Positions 8,297 through 16,172 of a stretch of 55,109 nucleotides of DNA are shown piece after piece. The DNA lies in NCBI GenBank assembly GCA_029779755.1, contig JAKOZZ010000141.1:1-55109 (forward strand). Direction: 5' to 3'. This DNA comes from Pseudomonadota bacterium (lineage in GTDB: Bacteria; Pseudomonadota; Gammaproteobacteria; Burkholderiales; Burkholderiaceae_E). The notes below the pieces were generated by a model. It was not told the DNA's origin. It did no database searches and saw only the letters and a program-made list of their open reading frames with translations. Position numbers and translations under genes: made by a program. Each line of letters opens with the position of its first letter. The first letter of the stretch is position 1.

Positions 8297-8983
8297 GTGA
8301 ATACGCAAATCCTCGTGGTAGAAGACGAACCCGCCATCGGCGAACTGATTGCCGTCAACCTGCGCCATGCCGGCTTCTCGCCGACCCTGGCGCCCGACGT
8401 CACCAGCGCCCGGCGGCACATCGACGCGGCCCTGCCGGACCTGATCGTGCTCGACTGGATGCTTCCCGATGCCTCCGGAATCGATCTGGCCCGCCGCCTG
8501 CGCGCCGAGTCGCGCACCCGTGAGGTGCCGATCCTGATGCTGACCGCACGCGCCCAGGAGTCCGACAAGCTCAGCGGCTTCGAGGCCGGTGCGGACGACT
8601 ACGTGACCAAGCCGTTCTCGCCGCGCGAGCTGATCGCCCGGGTGCGCGCCCTGCTGCGCCGGGCGTCGCCGGCGGCCAACGACGAGGTCGTCGAGATCGC
8701 CGGCCTGCGGCTCGATCCGCAGACGTTCCGCGTCACCGGAGACGGCACGCCGATCAGCCTGAGCCCGACCGAATTCAAGCTGCTGCACTACCTGATGAAG
8801 AACCCCGACCGGGTGCTCTCGCGGGCGCGGCTGCTCGACAAGGTCTGGGGCGACCACGTGTACATCGAGGAGCGCACGGTCGACGTGCACGTGCGCCGCC
8901 TGCGGGTGGCGCTGCAGCCGACCGGACACGACCGCCTGATCGAGACCGTGCGCGGCGGCGGCTACCGGGCCCTTCCCGCGTGA
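8297..8983 (+). CDS. phoB: phosphate regulon response regulator PhoB
   Basis: An OmpR-type DNA-binding response regulator that activates phosphate-starvation genes. The receiver domain (residues 2-118) has E9-D10-E11, phospho-acceptor D53 in LIVLDWMLPD, T83 and K105 in TKPF. The C-terminal winged helix (about 130-228) ends in E-R-T-V-D-V-H-V-R-R-L-R and R-G-x-G-Y-R. I chose the GTG at 8297 because it gives the family-typical start M-N-T-Q-I-L-V-V-E-D-E. The ATG at 8252 lies inside the Pho box and would add 15 atypical residues. The stop overlaps phoR as GTGA. At 228 residues the length is normal. Confidence 0.93.
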   Translation: MNTQILVVEDEPAIGELIAVNLRHAGFSPTLAPDVTSARRHIDAALPDLIVLDWMLPDASGIDLARRLRAESRTREVPILMLTARAQESDKLSGFEAGADDYVTKPFSPRELIARVRALLRRASPAANDEVVEIAGLRLDPQTFRVTGDGTPISLSPTEFKLLHYLMKNPDRVLSRARLLDKVWGDHVYIEERTVDVHVRRLRVALQPTGHDRLIETVRGGGYRALPA

Positions 8984-10335
8984 TCTGGCTGCGCGCCCTG
9001 GCCCCCGCGGCCGTCGCACTCGCGATCGGCGCGGCCCTGTCGTGGTTCGTTTCGGACACCGTCGCCGCGCGCTGGCTCGGCGGCGCCCTGCTGCTGTTCG
9101 CCCTGATGCAGGCGTTCTATCTCACCCGCGTCCACCACTGGGCCGCGCTGCCGCGCAAGCGCGACGTGCCGGTCGGCGCCGGCGGCTGGGGCATCCTGCT
9201 CGACCGGCTCGCCCGTGTCGCGCGCCAGCAGCAGGAGTCGGTGGCCGAACTCAGCGCCGAGCTCGCGCTGCTCCACTCGGCCGTCGACCGGCTGCCCGAC
9301 GGCCTGGTGGTGCTCGATCGCTTCGACCACATCGAATGGGCCAACAACGCCGCGACGGAGCTGCACGCCATCTTCGGATCCCGGCGCCCCATCCACCTGT
9401 TCATCCGGCAGCCCGAATTCTCCGCCTACCTCGAAGGCGACGAACGCGCCCGCCCGCTGGTGCTGAGCCTGCCCACGCGGCCCGGGCGCCTGTTCGAGCT
9501 GCGCCTGCACCGCACCGACGATGCCCACCGTCTGCTGATCACCCGCGACGTCACCGAACAGTCGAAGCTCGATGCCGTGCGGCGCGACTTCGTCGCCAAC
9601 GTGTCGCACGAGATCCGCACGCCGGTCACCGTGATCGGCGGCTTCGCCGAGACGCTGCTCAACCTCGAGCTCGACGACGCCACGCGCCGCACCTATCTCG
9701 CGACGATCCTGAAGCAGAGCCAGACGATGCAGCGCCTCGTCGAGGATCTGCTCACCCTGTCCTCGCTCGACGGCGCCGGCGGCGTGCCCGTCGAGGACAC
9801 CGTCGACCTCCATGCGCTGATCGCGGCGCTCGCCGACGAGGCGGGCGTGCTGTCCCAGGGTGCCCACACGATCACCACCCGGATCGACGGGCCGCAGTAC
9901 GTGCGTGCCGCCGCCACCGAGCTCGAGAGCGCGATCCGCAACCTGCTGACCAACGCGGTGCGCTACACGCCCGCCGGCGGCCGCATCCGCATCGAATGGC
10001 GCTCGCGCGACGGCGAAGGACTCCTGTCGGTGCGCGACACCGGCATCGGCATCCCCGAGGAGCACCTGCCGCGCCTGTCCGAGCGCTTCTATCGCGTCGA
10101 CCGCGGCCGATCGCGCGACACCGGGGGCACCGGCCTGGGCCTGGCGATCGTCAAGCACATCATGAACCGGCACGGCGGCCGGCTGCAGATCGAGAGCCGG
10201 GTCGGCGAAGGCAGCACCTTCACCTTGCGCCTGCCGGGGCGCCGCCTGATGGCGGCGCTGCCGACGGCGGCCAACGACGGCGGCGCAGGCGCTCCGGCCG
10301 AACGCGTCGACGGCACGGACAGCGCCGCCGCCTGA
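8980..10335 (+). CDS. phoR: phosphate regulon sensor histidine kinase PhoR (copy 1, next to phoB)
   Basis: A membrane-anchored kinase that phosphorylates PhoB. The 451-residue protein has two N-terminal hydrophobic segments (about 5-25 and 32-48), a PAS-like domain (V-D-R-L-P-D-G-L-V-V-L-D-R, from 102) and the DHp H-box R-R-D-F-V-A-N-V-S-H-E-I-R-T-P with H210. A HATPase domain follows (N-L-L-T-N-A-V-R-Y-T, D-T-G-I-G-I, GTGLGLAIVKH). The GTG start at 8980 overlaps the phoB stop. A second kinase of identical layout lies at 27889, behind phoU. The first 50 residues lack a periplasmic sensing loop, as in PhoR generally. The tail after residue 420 is Ala-rich and probably disordered. Confidence 0.9.
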   Translation: MIWLRALAPAAVALAIGAALSWFVSDTVAARWLGGALLLFALMQAFYLTRVHHWAALPRKRDVPVGAGGWGILLDRLARVARQQQESVAELSAELALLHSAVDRLPDGLVVLDRFDHIEWANNAATELHAIFGSRRPIHLFIRQPEFSAYLEGDERARPLVLSLPTRPGRLFELRLHRTDDAHRLLITRDVTEQSKLDAVRRDFVANVSHEIRTPVTVIGGFAETLLNLELDDATRRTYLATILKQSQTMQRLVEDLLTLSSLDGAGGVPVEDTVDLHALIAALADEAGVLSQGAHTITTRIDGPQYVRAAATELESAIRNLLTNAVRYTPAGGRIRIEWRSRDGEGLLSVRDTGIGIPEEHLPRLSERFYRVDRGRSRDTGGTGLGLAIVKHIMNRHGGRLQIESRVGEGSTFTLRLPGRRLMAALPTAANDGGAGAPAERVDGTDSAAA

Positions 10336-10446
10336 TCCGCTCCCCCCGGGGGGCGCGCCGCTCCTCGGCCCGATCCGGGCGATACTCGCGGGTTTGACGT
10401 GCGCACGCCTGTGTGCGTGCTCCCTCCCGCTGCAAGGATCGCCTCG

Positions 10447-10986
10447 ATGGCGCAACCCGATTCCGTCCGCGCGCTCTTCTTCACGTTCAACAGTCTCGCG
10501 CTGCGCGGCTTCGGCGGCGTGCTGCCCTGGGCGCAGCACGTGCTCGTCGACGAGCGCGGCTGGCTCGAGCGCGACGAATTCGTCGAACTGCTGTCACTCG
10601 CCCAGGTGCTGCCGGGCCCCAACATCTGCAACCTCGCGCTGATGGTCGGCGACCGCTTCTTCGGCCTGCGCGGCGCGCTGGCGGCGCTCGGCGGCATGCT
10701 CGCCGCGCCGCTCGTGATCGTGCTGTCGCTCGCGATCCTGTACAGCCGGTTCGCGGACCTTCCGATCGTCGTGGCCGCCCTGCGCGGCATGGGCGCCGTC
10801 AGCGCAGGCCTGATCCTCGCGATGGCGCTGAAGCTGCTGCCCACCCAGCGCAGCAACCGGCCGGGCTGGCTGTTCGTCGCGGCCGCCTTCGTGATGGTGG
10901 GCCTGCTGCGCTGGCCGATCCTGTGGGTGATGCTGGGCGTCGGCCTGGTGTCGGTGGGCACGGCGCGCTGGAGGCAGGCGCGATGA
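10447..10986 (+). CDS. chromate transporter, N-terminal-half type subunit
   Basis: A 179-residue membrane protein of the CHR family (PF02417). It has F-x-F-N-S-L-A-L-R-G-F-G-G-V-L-P, L-V-D-E-R-G-W-L and S-L-A-Q-V-L-P-G-P-N, the conserved cytoplasmic/TM1-2 motifs, and about six hydrophobic segments. At this length it is a 'short-chain' CHR protein, which works as a pair with an oppositely oriented partner. The partner follows with an ATGA overlap at 10983. I start at ATG 10447 (M-A-Q-P-D-S); an in-frame GTG at 10399 exists but adds an atypical stretch. Such pairs export chromate in tested bacteria; here this is inferred by homology. Confidence 0.88.
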   Translation: MAQPDSVRALFFTFNSLALRGFGGVLPWAQHVLVDERGWLERDEFVELLSLAQVLPGPNICNLALMVGDRFFGLRGALAALGGMLAAPLVIVLSLAILYSRFADLPIVVAALRGMGAVSAGLILAMALKLLPTQRSNRPGWLFVAAAFVMVGLLRWPILWVMLGVGLVSVGTARWRQAR

Positions 10987-11507
10987 GCGTGAGCGACCTG
11001 TTCGAGCTCTTCCTGCGGTTCACCACGCTGTCGCTGCTGGCGATCGGCGGCGCGATCACCCTCACGCCGGAGATGCACCGCTTCACCGTCGTCGAGCACG
11101 GCTGGCTCGACGACGCCCAGTTCACCGCCTCGATCTCGCTGGCACAGGCCTCGCCCGGCCCCAACATCCTGTTCGTCACGCTGATCGGCTGGAACGCCGG
11201 CGGCTGGGCGGGCGCGGCCGCCACCACCATCGGCATCCTGCTGCCGGCGGCGACCGTCGCGCTCGTCGCCTACCGGTGGACGGAACGGCTGAGTGCGCTG
11301 CCCTGGGTGCGGGCCTTCCGCACGGGCATGGCGCCGATCACGATCGGGCTGCTGCTGGCCACCGGCTGGGTGCTCGCCGCCCCCAACGCGGGCCATCCGG
11401 TGCTGATCGGCGTCACCGCGGTCACCGCCGCGCTGGTGCTGCTGACGCGGCTGAATCCGCTGTGGCTGCTGGCCGGCGGGGCGCTGGCGGGCATCCTGTC
11501 GGCCTGA
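10983..11507 (+). CDS. chromate transporter, second short-chain subunit
   Basis: A 174-residue partner of the preceding CHR protein. It has the matching motifs F-x-x-L-S-L-L-A-I-G-G-A, E-H-G-W-L-D-D-A-Q-F and S-L-A-Q-A-S-P-G-P-N, and roughly six transmembrane segments. The two halves are homologous to each other, consistent with the family's tandem-duplication history. Four-base overlap with the first subunit means coupled translation and equal stoichiometry. The 3' end faces the M20 peptidase gene across 72 bases that contain a hairpin and a short repeat. Confidence 0.88.
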   Translation: MSVSDLFELFLRFTTLSLLAIGGAITLTPEMHRFTVVEHGWLDDAQFTASISLAQASPGPNILFVTLIGWNAGGWAGAAATTIGILLPAATVALVAYRWTERLSALPWVRAFRTGMAPITIGLLLATGWVLAAPNAGHPVLIGVTAVTAALVLLTRLNPLWLLAGGALAGILSA

Positions 11508-11531
11508 CGCACGCAGCACGCCGCGACACCG

Positions 11532-11548
11532 GCGCGTCGACGACGCGC
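11532..11548. terminator. hairpin between convergent chromate transporter and peptidase genes
   Basis: GCGCGTC (11532-11538) and GACGCGC (11542-11548) form a seven-pair stem with a three-base loop between the converging genes. There is no T-run on either side, so it may only stabilise 3' ends. Confidence 0.35.
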
Positions 11549-11552
11549 GGTC

Positions 11553-11576
11553 GCATCAGGGCATCAGGGCATCGGC
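11553..11576 (-). repeat. 8-bp tandem repeat beside the M20 stop codon
   Basis: GCATCAGG occurs at 11553-11560 and 11561-11568, with a degenerate third copy GCATCGGC at 11569-11576. It ends three bases before the complement of the peptidase stop codon (11580-11582). It is one of several repeats lying just beyond minus-strand stop codons in this window. Confidence 0.6.
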
Positions 11577-11579
11577 GGA

Positions 11580-13028
11580 TCAGCGCACCTGCGCCACCAC
11601 CGCCGCCACCGCGCTGGTCAACTTCTTCGCGTAGTCGATGTGCAGGAACTCGTTGGGCCCGTGTGCGTTGGACTTCGGCCCGAGCACGCCGGTGATCAGG
11701 AACTGCGCGTTGGGGAAGTAATCGCCCAGCATGTTCATGAAGGGGATGGTGCCGCCCTCGCCGATCCAGGCCGCGTCGATCCCGTAGACACGGCGCGACG
11801 CGTCGTGCAGCGCACGCTCGAGCCACGGCGCCGTCTCGGGCGCGTTCCAGCCCGAGGCCGAATGGTCGGCCTCGAAGCGCACGCGTGCGTTGTACGGCGG
11901 CTCGTGCTCGAGGGCGCGCTTCAGCGCCCAGGAGGCCTTCTCGCCGTCGACCGTCGGCGGGATCCGCATGCTGAGCTTGAACGTGGTCTTGGGCCGCAGC
12001 ACGTTGCCGGCCGAGTCGATCGACGGAAACCCGGCCGCGCCCGTCACCGACAGGGCCGGCCGCCAGGTGCGGTTCAGGATAGCCTCGACCGGATCGGTCG
12101 TGGTGGGCATCGCATGCGGCAGCCCATCCTCGACGGCCGGGCCGTGGTTGCAGCTCACCCAGGGGAACTGCTTCCAGACCATGTCGCCCAGGATGCGGCC
12201 GGCGGCTTCGGCCTGCAGCAGCCGCTCGGGCGGGATCTCGACGTGCAGCTCCGGCAGCAGCACGTTGCCGGTGCGCGCGTCGTCGATACGGTTCAGCAGC
12301 TGGCGGGCGATGCGGAACGACGACGGCACGATGCCGCTGGCGGCACCGGAGTGCACGCCCTCGTCGAGGATCTCGACGGTGAGCACCCCGCCGACGAGGC
12401 CGCGCAGCGAGGTCGTCACCCACAGCTGGTCGTAGTTGCCGCAGCCCGAGTCGAGACCCGCGACCAGCTGCACGTCGCCGATGCGCGGCGCCAGCAGCGC
12501 CAGGTACGCCGGCAGGTCGGGACTGCCGCTCTCCTCGCTGGTCTCGATCAGCCCGACGCAACGCGGCCGCGGGATCTTCTGCGCATCGAGCGCCTGCACC
12601 ACGGTCAGGGCCGCGTACACGGCATAGCCGTCGTCGGCGCTGCCGCGGCCGTAGAGGCGACCGTCCTCGATGCGCGGGATCCAGGGGCCGAAGCCCTCGC
12701 GCCAGCCGGTCATCTCGGGCTGCTTGTCGAGGTGCCCGTAGAACAGCACGCTGCGCTCGTTGCCCAGCCCGCCCGTGGCCGGGATGTCGAAGAACAGGCA
12801 GGGCGTGCGGCCGTCGATCGCGACGATCTCGAGCTTCAGGCCTTCGATGGGACGGGCACGGCACCACTGCTCGGCCGCGCGGATCACGTCCTGCAGGTGG
12901 CCGTGGGCCTGCCAGCTGGCGTCGAACGCCGGCGACTTTGCCGGCACCTTCACGTAGTCGACCAGGCGGGGGACGAGTTCGTCGTCCCAGACGCGGTCGG
13001 TGAAGGCTTTCAGGTCGGACAGGTTCAT
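11580..13028 (-). CDS. M20-family metallopeptidase (dipeptidase/ArgE-DapE group)
   Basis: A 482-residue di-zinc hydrolase of peptides or N-acyl amino acids. Metal and catalytic motifs are all visible: FYGHLDKQPE (H99, D101), GRGSADDGYA (bridging Asp about 132), E-T-S-E-E-S-G-S (E165/E166) and G-E-G-G-T-I-P-F near the C-terminus with the final histidine in H-G-P-N-E-F. A dimerisation domain starts around G-V-H-S-G-A-A-S-G. The length fits the carnosinase-like, Xaa-Cys-Gly-type M20 branch. The ATG at 13028 is chosen because it precedes the conserved L-x-x-L-V-D-Y-V-K-V-P-A region directly. It stands alone, with 131 bases to the TonB receptor gene upstream on the same strand. Substrate unknown. 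Confidence 0.88.
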   Translation of the reverse strand: MNLSDLKAFTDRVWDDELVPRLVDYVKVPAKSPAFDASWQAHGHLQDVIRAAEQWCRARPIEGLKLEIVAIDGRTPCLFFDIPATGGLGNERSVLFYGHLDKQPEMTGWREGFGPWIPRIEDGRLYGRGSADDGYAVYAALTVVQALDAQKIPRPRCVGLIETSEESGSPDLPAYLALLAPRIGDVQLVAGLDSGCGNYDQLWVTTSLRGLVGGVLTVEILDEGVHSGAASGIVPSSFRIARQLLNRIDDARTGNVLLPELHVEIPPERLLQAEAAGRILGDMVWKQFPWVSCNHGPAVEDGLPHAMPTTTDPVEAILNRTWRPALSVTGAAGFPSIDSAGNVLRPKTTFKLSMRIPPTVDGEKASWALKRALEHEPPYNARVRFEADHSASGWNAPETAPWLERALHDASRRVYGIDAAWIGEGGTIPFMNMLGDYFPNAQFLITGVLGPKSNAHGPNEFLHIDYAKKLTSAVAAVVAQVR

Positions 13029-13159
13029 GGGCTGCCTCACGGGTCGGGTCGTGCCGGAAGCGACGAGGTTAGCGCATTTCGGAAGGCCCGACCGCGGGGA
13101 TGGCGCGGCCGCACGGCAGTCCCGACCGCGCCGGGCGGCGTGCGCCCGGCGCCGGTCCG

Positions 13160-15373
13160 TCAGAACGACAGGGTGACCGATCCGCGCAGCGTGCGCGGCA
13201 GCGCGGGCAGCAGGTAGATGCCGCCCCAGTACTGGGTCGGGGCGTCGCGCCAGTAGCGCCGGTCGAACACGTTGTCGATGCCCACGCGCCAGGTCACGGC
13301 CGAGCCCTGCGTGCTGCGCTGACGCCACGCAAAGGCGGTGTCCAGCTGCCAGTACGAGGGCAGCATCACGCCGTTGTCGCGCGTCACGGGCTTGGACCCC
13401 GACCAGATCAGCCGGTTGGTCCACGACAGGCCCGGCACCGTCGGCACCTGCCACACCGACAGCAGGCTGGTGCTGACCCGCGGCACGTTGGTCGTGCGCT
13501 TGCCGACGAGGGCGGGATCGACGCTGCGCGTCGTCGTCGCGTCGAGGAAGGTCGCCTGCGCCTGGACCGTGAGCGCGGGCGTCGGACGTCCGATCCACGA
13601 CAGCTCCAGCCCCTGGTGCCGGGCCTCGCGTCCGTCGGCCACCCGCGTGCTGCGGCCGGTGGGCGTGCCGCTGGCGTCCAGCTCGGGGAGGTCGTCGCTC
13701 CACGGCTTGGTCACGCGGAACAGGGCCGCGCTCAGCAGGCCGGCGCCGGGCATCTGCTGCTTGAAGCCGATCTCCGCCTGACGGCTGCGCAGTGCGGGCA
13801 GCGCCATGCCCGCATTGGTGAACAGCGTCGGGCGGTTGGGCACCACTTCGCTCTCGACGCCGCTGCCCGCCGACACGTAGGCCAGCGCCCCCTGCCACGG
13901 CCGGTAGCCGAGCGCGCCGAACGGCGTGGTGAAGCTCTGGTCGTACTGCGTGGCGCGGCTGCCGTCGGTGCGCGCGCTGCTGCGCTCGAGCCGCGTGTGC
14001 CGCACCCCCAGCCACAGCGACCAGTCGGCACCGAAGCGCATCGTGTCGGTCAGATACAGCTCGCGCGTGCGCGCATCGCGCTGGGTGTTCAGGTCCCGCG
14101 GCACGGGGTCCTCGGGCAGCACGACCGGCGAGAACACGTTGCCGATGCCCACCCAGTTGTAGGCCTGCATCGGCTCGTAGCGCTCCGAGTACCGGGTCGA
14201 CTTGACCCCCGCGCCCAGCTCGTGGCGGATCGGCCCGGTGCGGAACTCGCCGCGCAGGTAGGCCTCGGCCGCGTTCGTCGAACGGATTTCGTTCTCGCTG
14301 CGGAAGTCGTACACGTCGAAGCTGTAGTCGCCGCAGAAGCCCGGGTACAGGTAGTTGGCCGCCGCGCTGCAGCCGTCGGGAAACGCCAGCCGGTCGTTGG
14401 TGCGGATGCGCTGATGGCTGTAGCGCACGCCGTACAGCCACTGCGCCGACAGCGCCTGCTGAAACCGCAGCGACGCGACCGTGCTGCGGCTCTCGAACGG
14501 CAGCGACCACGGCTGCGCATTCAGGTTGATGCGCGGATTCACCGGCGCGGGCAAGGTCTCGGCCCGGCCGTCGCCGTCACGGTCGAGCAGACCGAACCCG
14601 GGCACCGAGCGCTGCCGCAGGTCCTGGTGCTCGAACTCCGCCTCGAGCAGCGCGTTGCCGGGCAGGCGCATGTCGAAGAAGCCGCTGACGAACCGACGGT
14701 CGCCGGGGGCGTTGCGGGCCTGCGGAGAGCGCTCCCCGGCCGCGACGTTGATCCGGTACCCGAAGCGCTTCGCTTCGCCGAAGCGCCCGCCGAAGTCGCC
14801 GTGCGCCAGCATGCTGCCGCGCTCGGACAGGCCGAAGAACACCTCGCGCAGCGGATCGGAGGTCGGACGCTTCAGCACGTAGTTGACCAGCCCGCCGGGC
14901 GCGCTCGTGCCGCTCTGGATGCCCGACACCCCCTTCAGGATCTCGATCGACTCCTTGTTCTCGAGCGCCAGCGGCGCATGGTTCGAAATGGCGAAGCCGT
15001 CGCGCCGGTAGTTCAGCGCGTTGTCGAGCAGGAAGCCCCGGATCTGCAGCGACTCCACGTAACCCACCGTGTTGTACGAATCCCCCACGGAGGTCTCGGA
15101 CCGGATCAGGCTCGACAGGCTGCTGACGCCGAGCTCGCGGGCGGTGGCCGCGCGCAGGATCGTGATCGACTGGGGCGTCTCGGCGACCGGCGCATCGGAC
15201 AGGCCGCCCACCGATGCACGTTCGCGGTCCGGCGTGGCGGCACGGCCTTCGACGCGCACTTCGGGCAGCCCGGGCGCATCGGCCGTCGGGGCGGAGGTCT
15301 GGGCGCGCAGCGGCGCCACGGGCAGCGCCGCAAGCAGCGCGCACAGGGGAATCATGGGGTGGGTTCGGGCCAT
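13160..15373 (-). CDS. TonB-dependent outer-membrane receptor, thiamine-type by riboswitch
   Basis: A 737-residue beta-barrel importer. It has a signal peptide (M-A-R-T-H-P-M-I-P-L-C-A-L-L-A-A-L-P-V-A..., cleavage near residue 25) and a putative TonB box L-P-E-V-R-V. The plug domain (E-T-P-Q-S-I-T-I-L, L-Q-I-R-G-F, I-E-I-L-K-G-V-S-G-I-Q-S-G) is followed by the barrel and ends in V-T-L-S-F with the terminal Phe used for assembly. The plug resembles ferrichrome/siderophore receptors, and a siderophore role would be guessed from the protein alone. The TPP riboswitch directly upstream argues instead for thiamine or its phosphates or precursors. I start at ATG 15373; ATG 15355 is a second option. 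Confidence 0.9.
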   Translation of the reverse strand: MARTHPMIPLCALLAALPVAPLRAQTSAPTADAPGLPEVRVEGRAATPDRERASVGGLSDAPVAETPQSITILRAATARELGVSSLSSLIRSETSVGDSYNTVGYVESLQIRGFLLDNALNYRRDGFAISNHAPLALENKESIEILKGVSGIQSGTSAPGGLVNYVLKRPTSDPLREVFFGLSERGSMLAHGDFGGRFGEAKRFGYRINVAAGERSPQARNAPGDRRFVSGFFDMRLPGNALLEAEFEHQDLRQRSVPGFGLLDRDGDGRAETLPAPVNPRINLNAQPWSLPFESRSTVASLRFQQALSAQWLYGVRYSHQRIRTNDRLAFPDGCSAAANYLYPGFCGDYSFDVYDFRSENEIRSTNAAEAYLRGEFRTGPIRHELGAGVKSTRYSERYEPMQAYNWVGIGNVFSPVVLPEDPVPRDLNTQRDARTRELYLTDTMRFGADWSLWLGVRHTRLERSSARTDGSRATQYDQSFTTPFGALGYRPWQGALAYVSAGSGVESEVVPNRPTLFTNAGMALPALRSRQAEIGFKQQMPGAGLLSAALFRVTKPWSDDLPELDASGTPTGRSTRVADGREARHQGLELSWIGRPTPALTVQAQATFLDATTTRSVDPALVGKRTTNVPRVSTSLLSVWQVPTVPGLSWTNRLIWSGSKPVTRDNGVMLPSYWQLDTAFAWRQRSTQGSAVTWRVGIDNVFDRRYWRDAPTQYWGGIYLLPALPRTLRGSVTLSF

Positions 15374-15501
15374 CGCTCTTCCTCGGCAACGATGGCAGGT
15401 CGGCGAAGGACCCGCAGGCGCCCGACCGGGCGGACTGCACGGGTGCGCATCGGGTCCCCCGGGGGCGCGCACCCCGCGGGCGGGGCCCGCGGACGTCCTC
15501 T

Positions 15502-15618
15502 ACGCTTCCCTGCGCAAGTCTTAACTCGTTCAGGTTCCAAGGGTCTTTCTCACCCGTCCGGCGAACCGGACCGAGGTGCTCTCGCGAGCACCGCGGATTT
15601 GTGCGGGACCCCTAGCGT
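15502..15618 (-). promoter_or_regulatory. TPP (thiamine pyrophosphate) riboswitch aptamer
   Basis: Read on the minus strand, the region opens with GCTAGGGGTCCC and contains GGGTGAGAAAGACCC (the conserved tGAGA pyrimidine-sensing loop). It continues with TTGGAACCTGAACGAGTT and ends with GCGCAGGGAAGCG. These match the fixed blocks of the THI element in the right order. P1 is ACGCT (15614-15618) with AGCGT (15502-15506). Between the blocks are two strong hairpins, one closed by GCGA and one by TTCG, in the place where P3a extensions occur. A GC-rich stretch (15374-15501) before the receptor ATG would be the expression platform. The kinase stop codon (15612-15614) lies inside the aptamer's 5' end. 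Confidence 0.92.
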
Positions 15619-16172
15619 GAGCCGCGATTATAGGCAGAACGGCAGGCTGACAGCGCGCGCTCGATCCGTGCTGCGTGCGGCCCCTCGACCGGCACGTGTC
15701 CGACCCCGTGACGGGCCAGCGTGGCCCGCAGCAGCGCATCGAAGCGCGTGCGCGCGTCGGGTCCGTCACGCTGGATGCCGTCCGCCTCCCAGGGCAGGTC
15801 GGGCGCGGCGAACAGGGTCAGCGCGTATCCGCGCTGATGCGCGATCGCGTCCTCGAGCAGCGCCGTGTCGCCGAACAGGTCGATGCTGTAGAGCGCCGTC
15901 GCCAGCGGGGTCGAGTCGCAGATCACCCAGCGATGCCCGGCGGCACGCGCGCGCCGCACGCCTTCCTGCTCGAGCGCGATCTGCTGCGCGACCACCGAGG
16001 CCTGCTCGTGTGCCTGCGGCGTGCGGCCGCACCGTTCGCCGAACAGCCGCAGCGCCTCGGGCACCGCGATGCCGGGCAGGTCGGCGGCCAGCGCCGCGCA
16101 CAGGGTCGACTTGCCGGTGCACTCGGCGCCGACGACGGCGATGCGCAGCACCGCGGTGTCGAGGACGGTCAC
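15612..16172 (-). CDS. NadR-like P-loop nucleoside kinase (candidate thiamine or ribosylnicotinamide kinase)
   Basis: A 186-residue ATPase with Walker A G-A-E-C-T-G-K-S-T-L near residue 17, which has the spacing and flanks of the NadR ribosylnicotinamide kinase domain (GxExTGKSTL). It also has V-I-C-D-S-T-P-L-A-T-A-L-Y (Walker B-like) and F-A-A-P-D-L-P-W-E-A-D-G-I-Q-R-D-G, again NadR-style. It lacks the adenylyltransferase and helix-turn-helix domains of E. coli NadR. The GTG at 16172 overlaps the transporter stop as GTGA. By homology it phosphorylates nicotinamide riboside. Its place between a PnuC-type transporter and a TPP-riboswitch receptor makes thiamine a real alternative substrate. 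The stop lies in the aptamer. Confidence 0.82.
   Translation of the reverse strand: MTVLDTAVLRIAVVGAECTGKSTLCAALAADLPGIAVPEALRLFGERCGRTPQAHEQASVVAQQIALEQEGVRRARAAGHRWVICDSTPLATALYSIDLFGDTALLEDAIAHQRGYALTLFAAPDLPWEADGIQRDGPDARTRFDALLRATLARHGVGHVPVEGPHAARIERALSACRSAYNRGSR
15627..15653 (-). promoter_or_regulatory. promoter for the riboswitch-receptor transcript, inside the kinase gene
   Basis: On the minus strand a perfect TATAAT (15627-15632) is preceded by CTGTCA (15648-15653) at a short 15-base spacing. Transcription would start near 15620, exactly at the aptamer's first helix. The receptor therefore has its own promoter embedded in the 3' end of the kinase coding region. Confidence 0.6.

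Noticed and set aside
15374-15618. Cobalamin riboswitch or Fur box as the receptor's control element
   Set aside because: The conserved blocks fit the TPP aptamer in order and spacing. No B12 box and no A/T-rich Fur palindrome is present.
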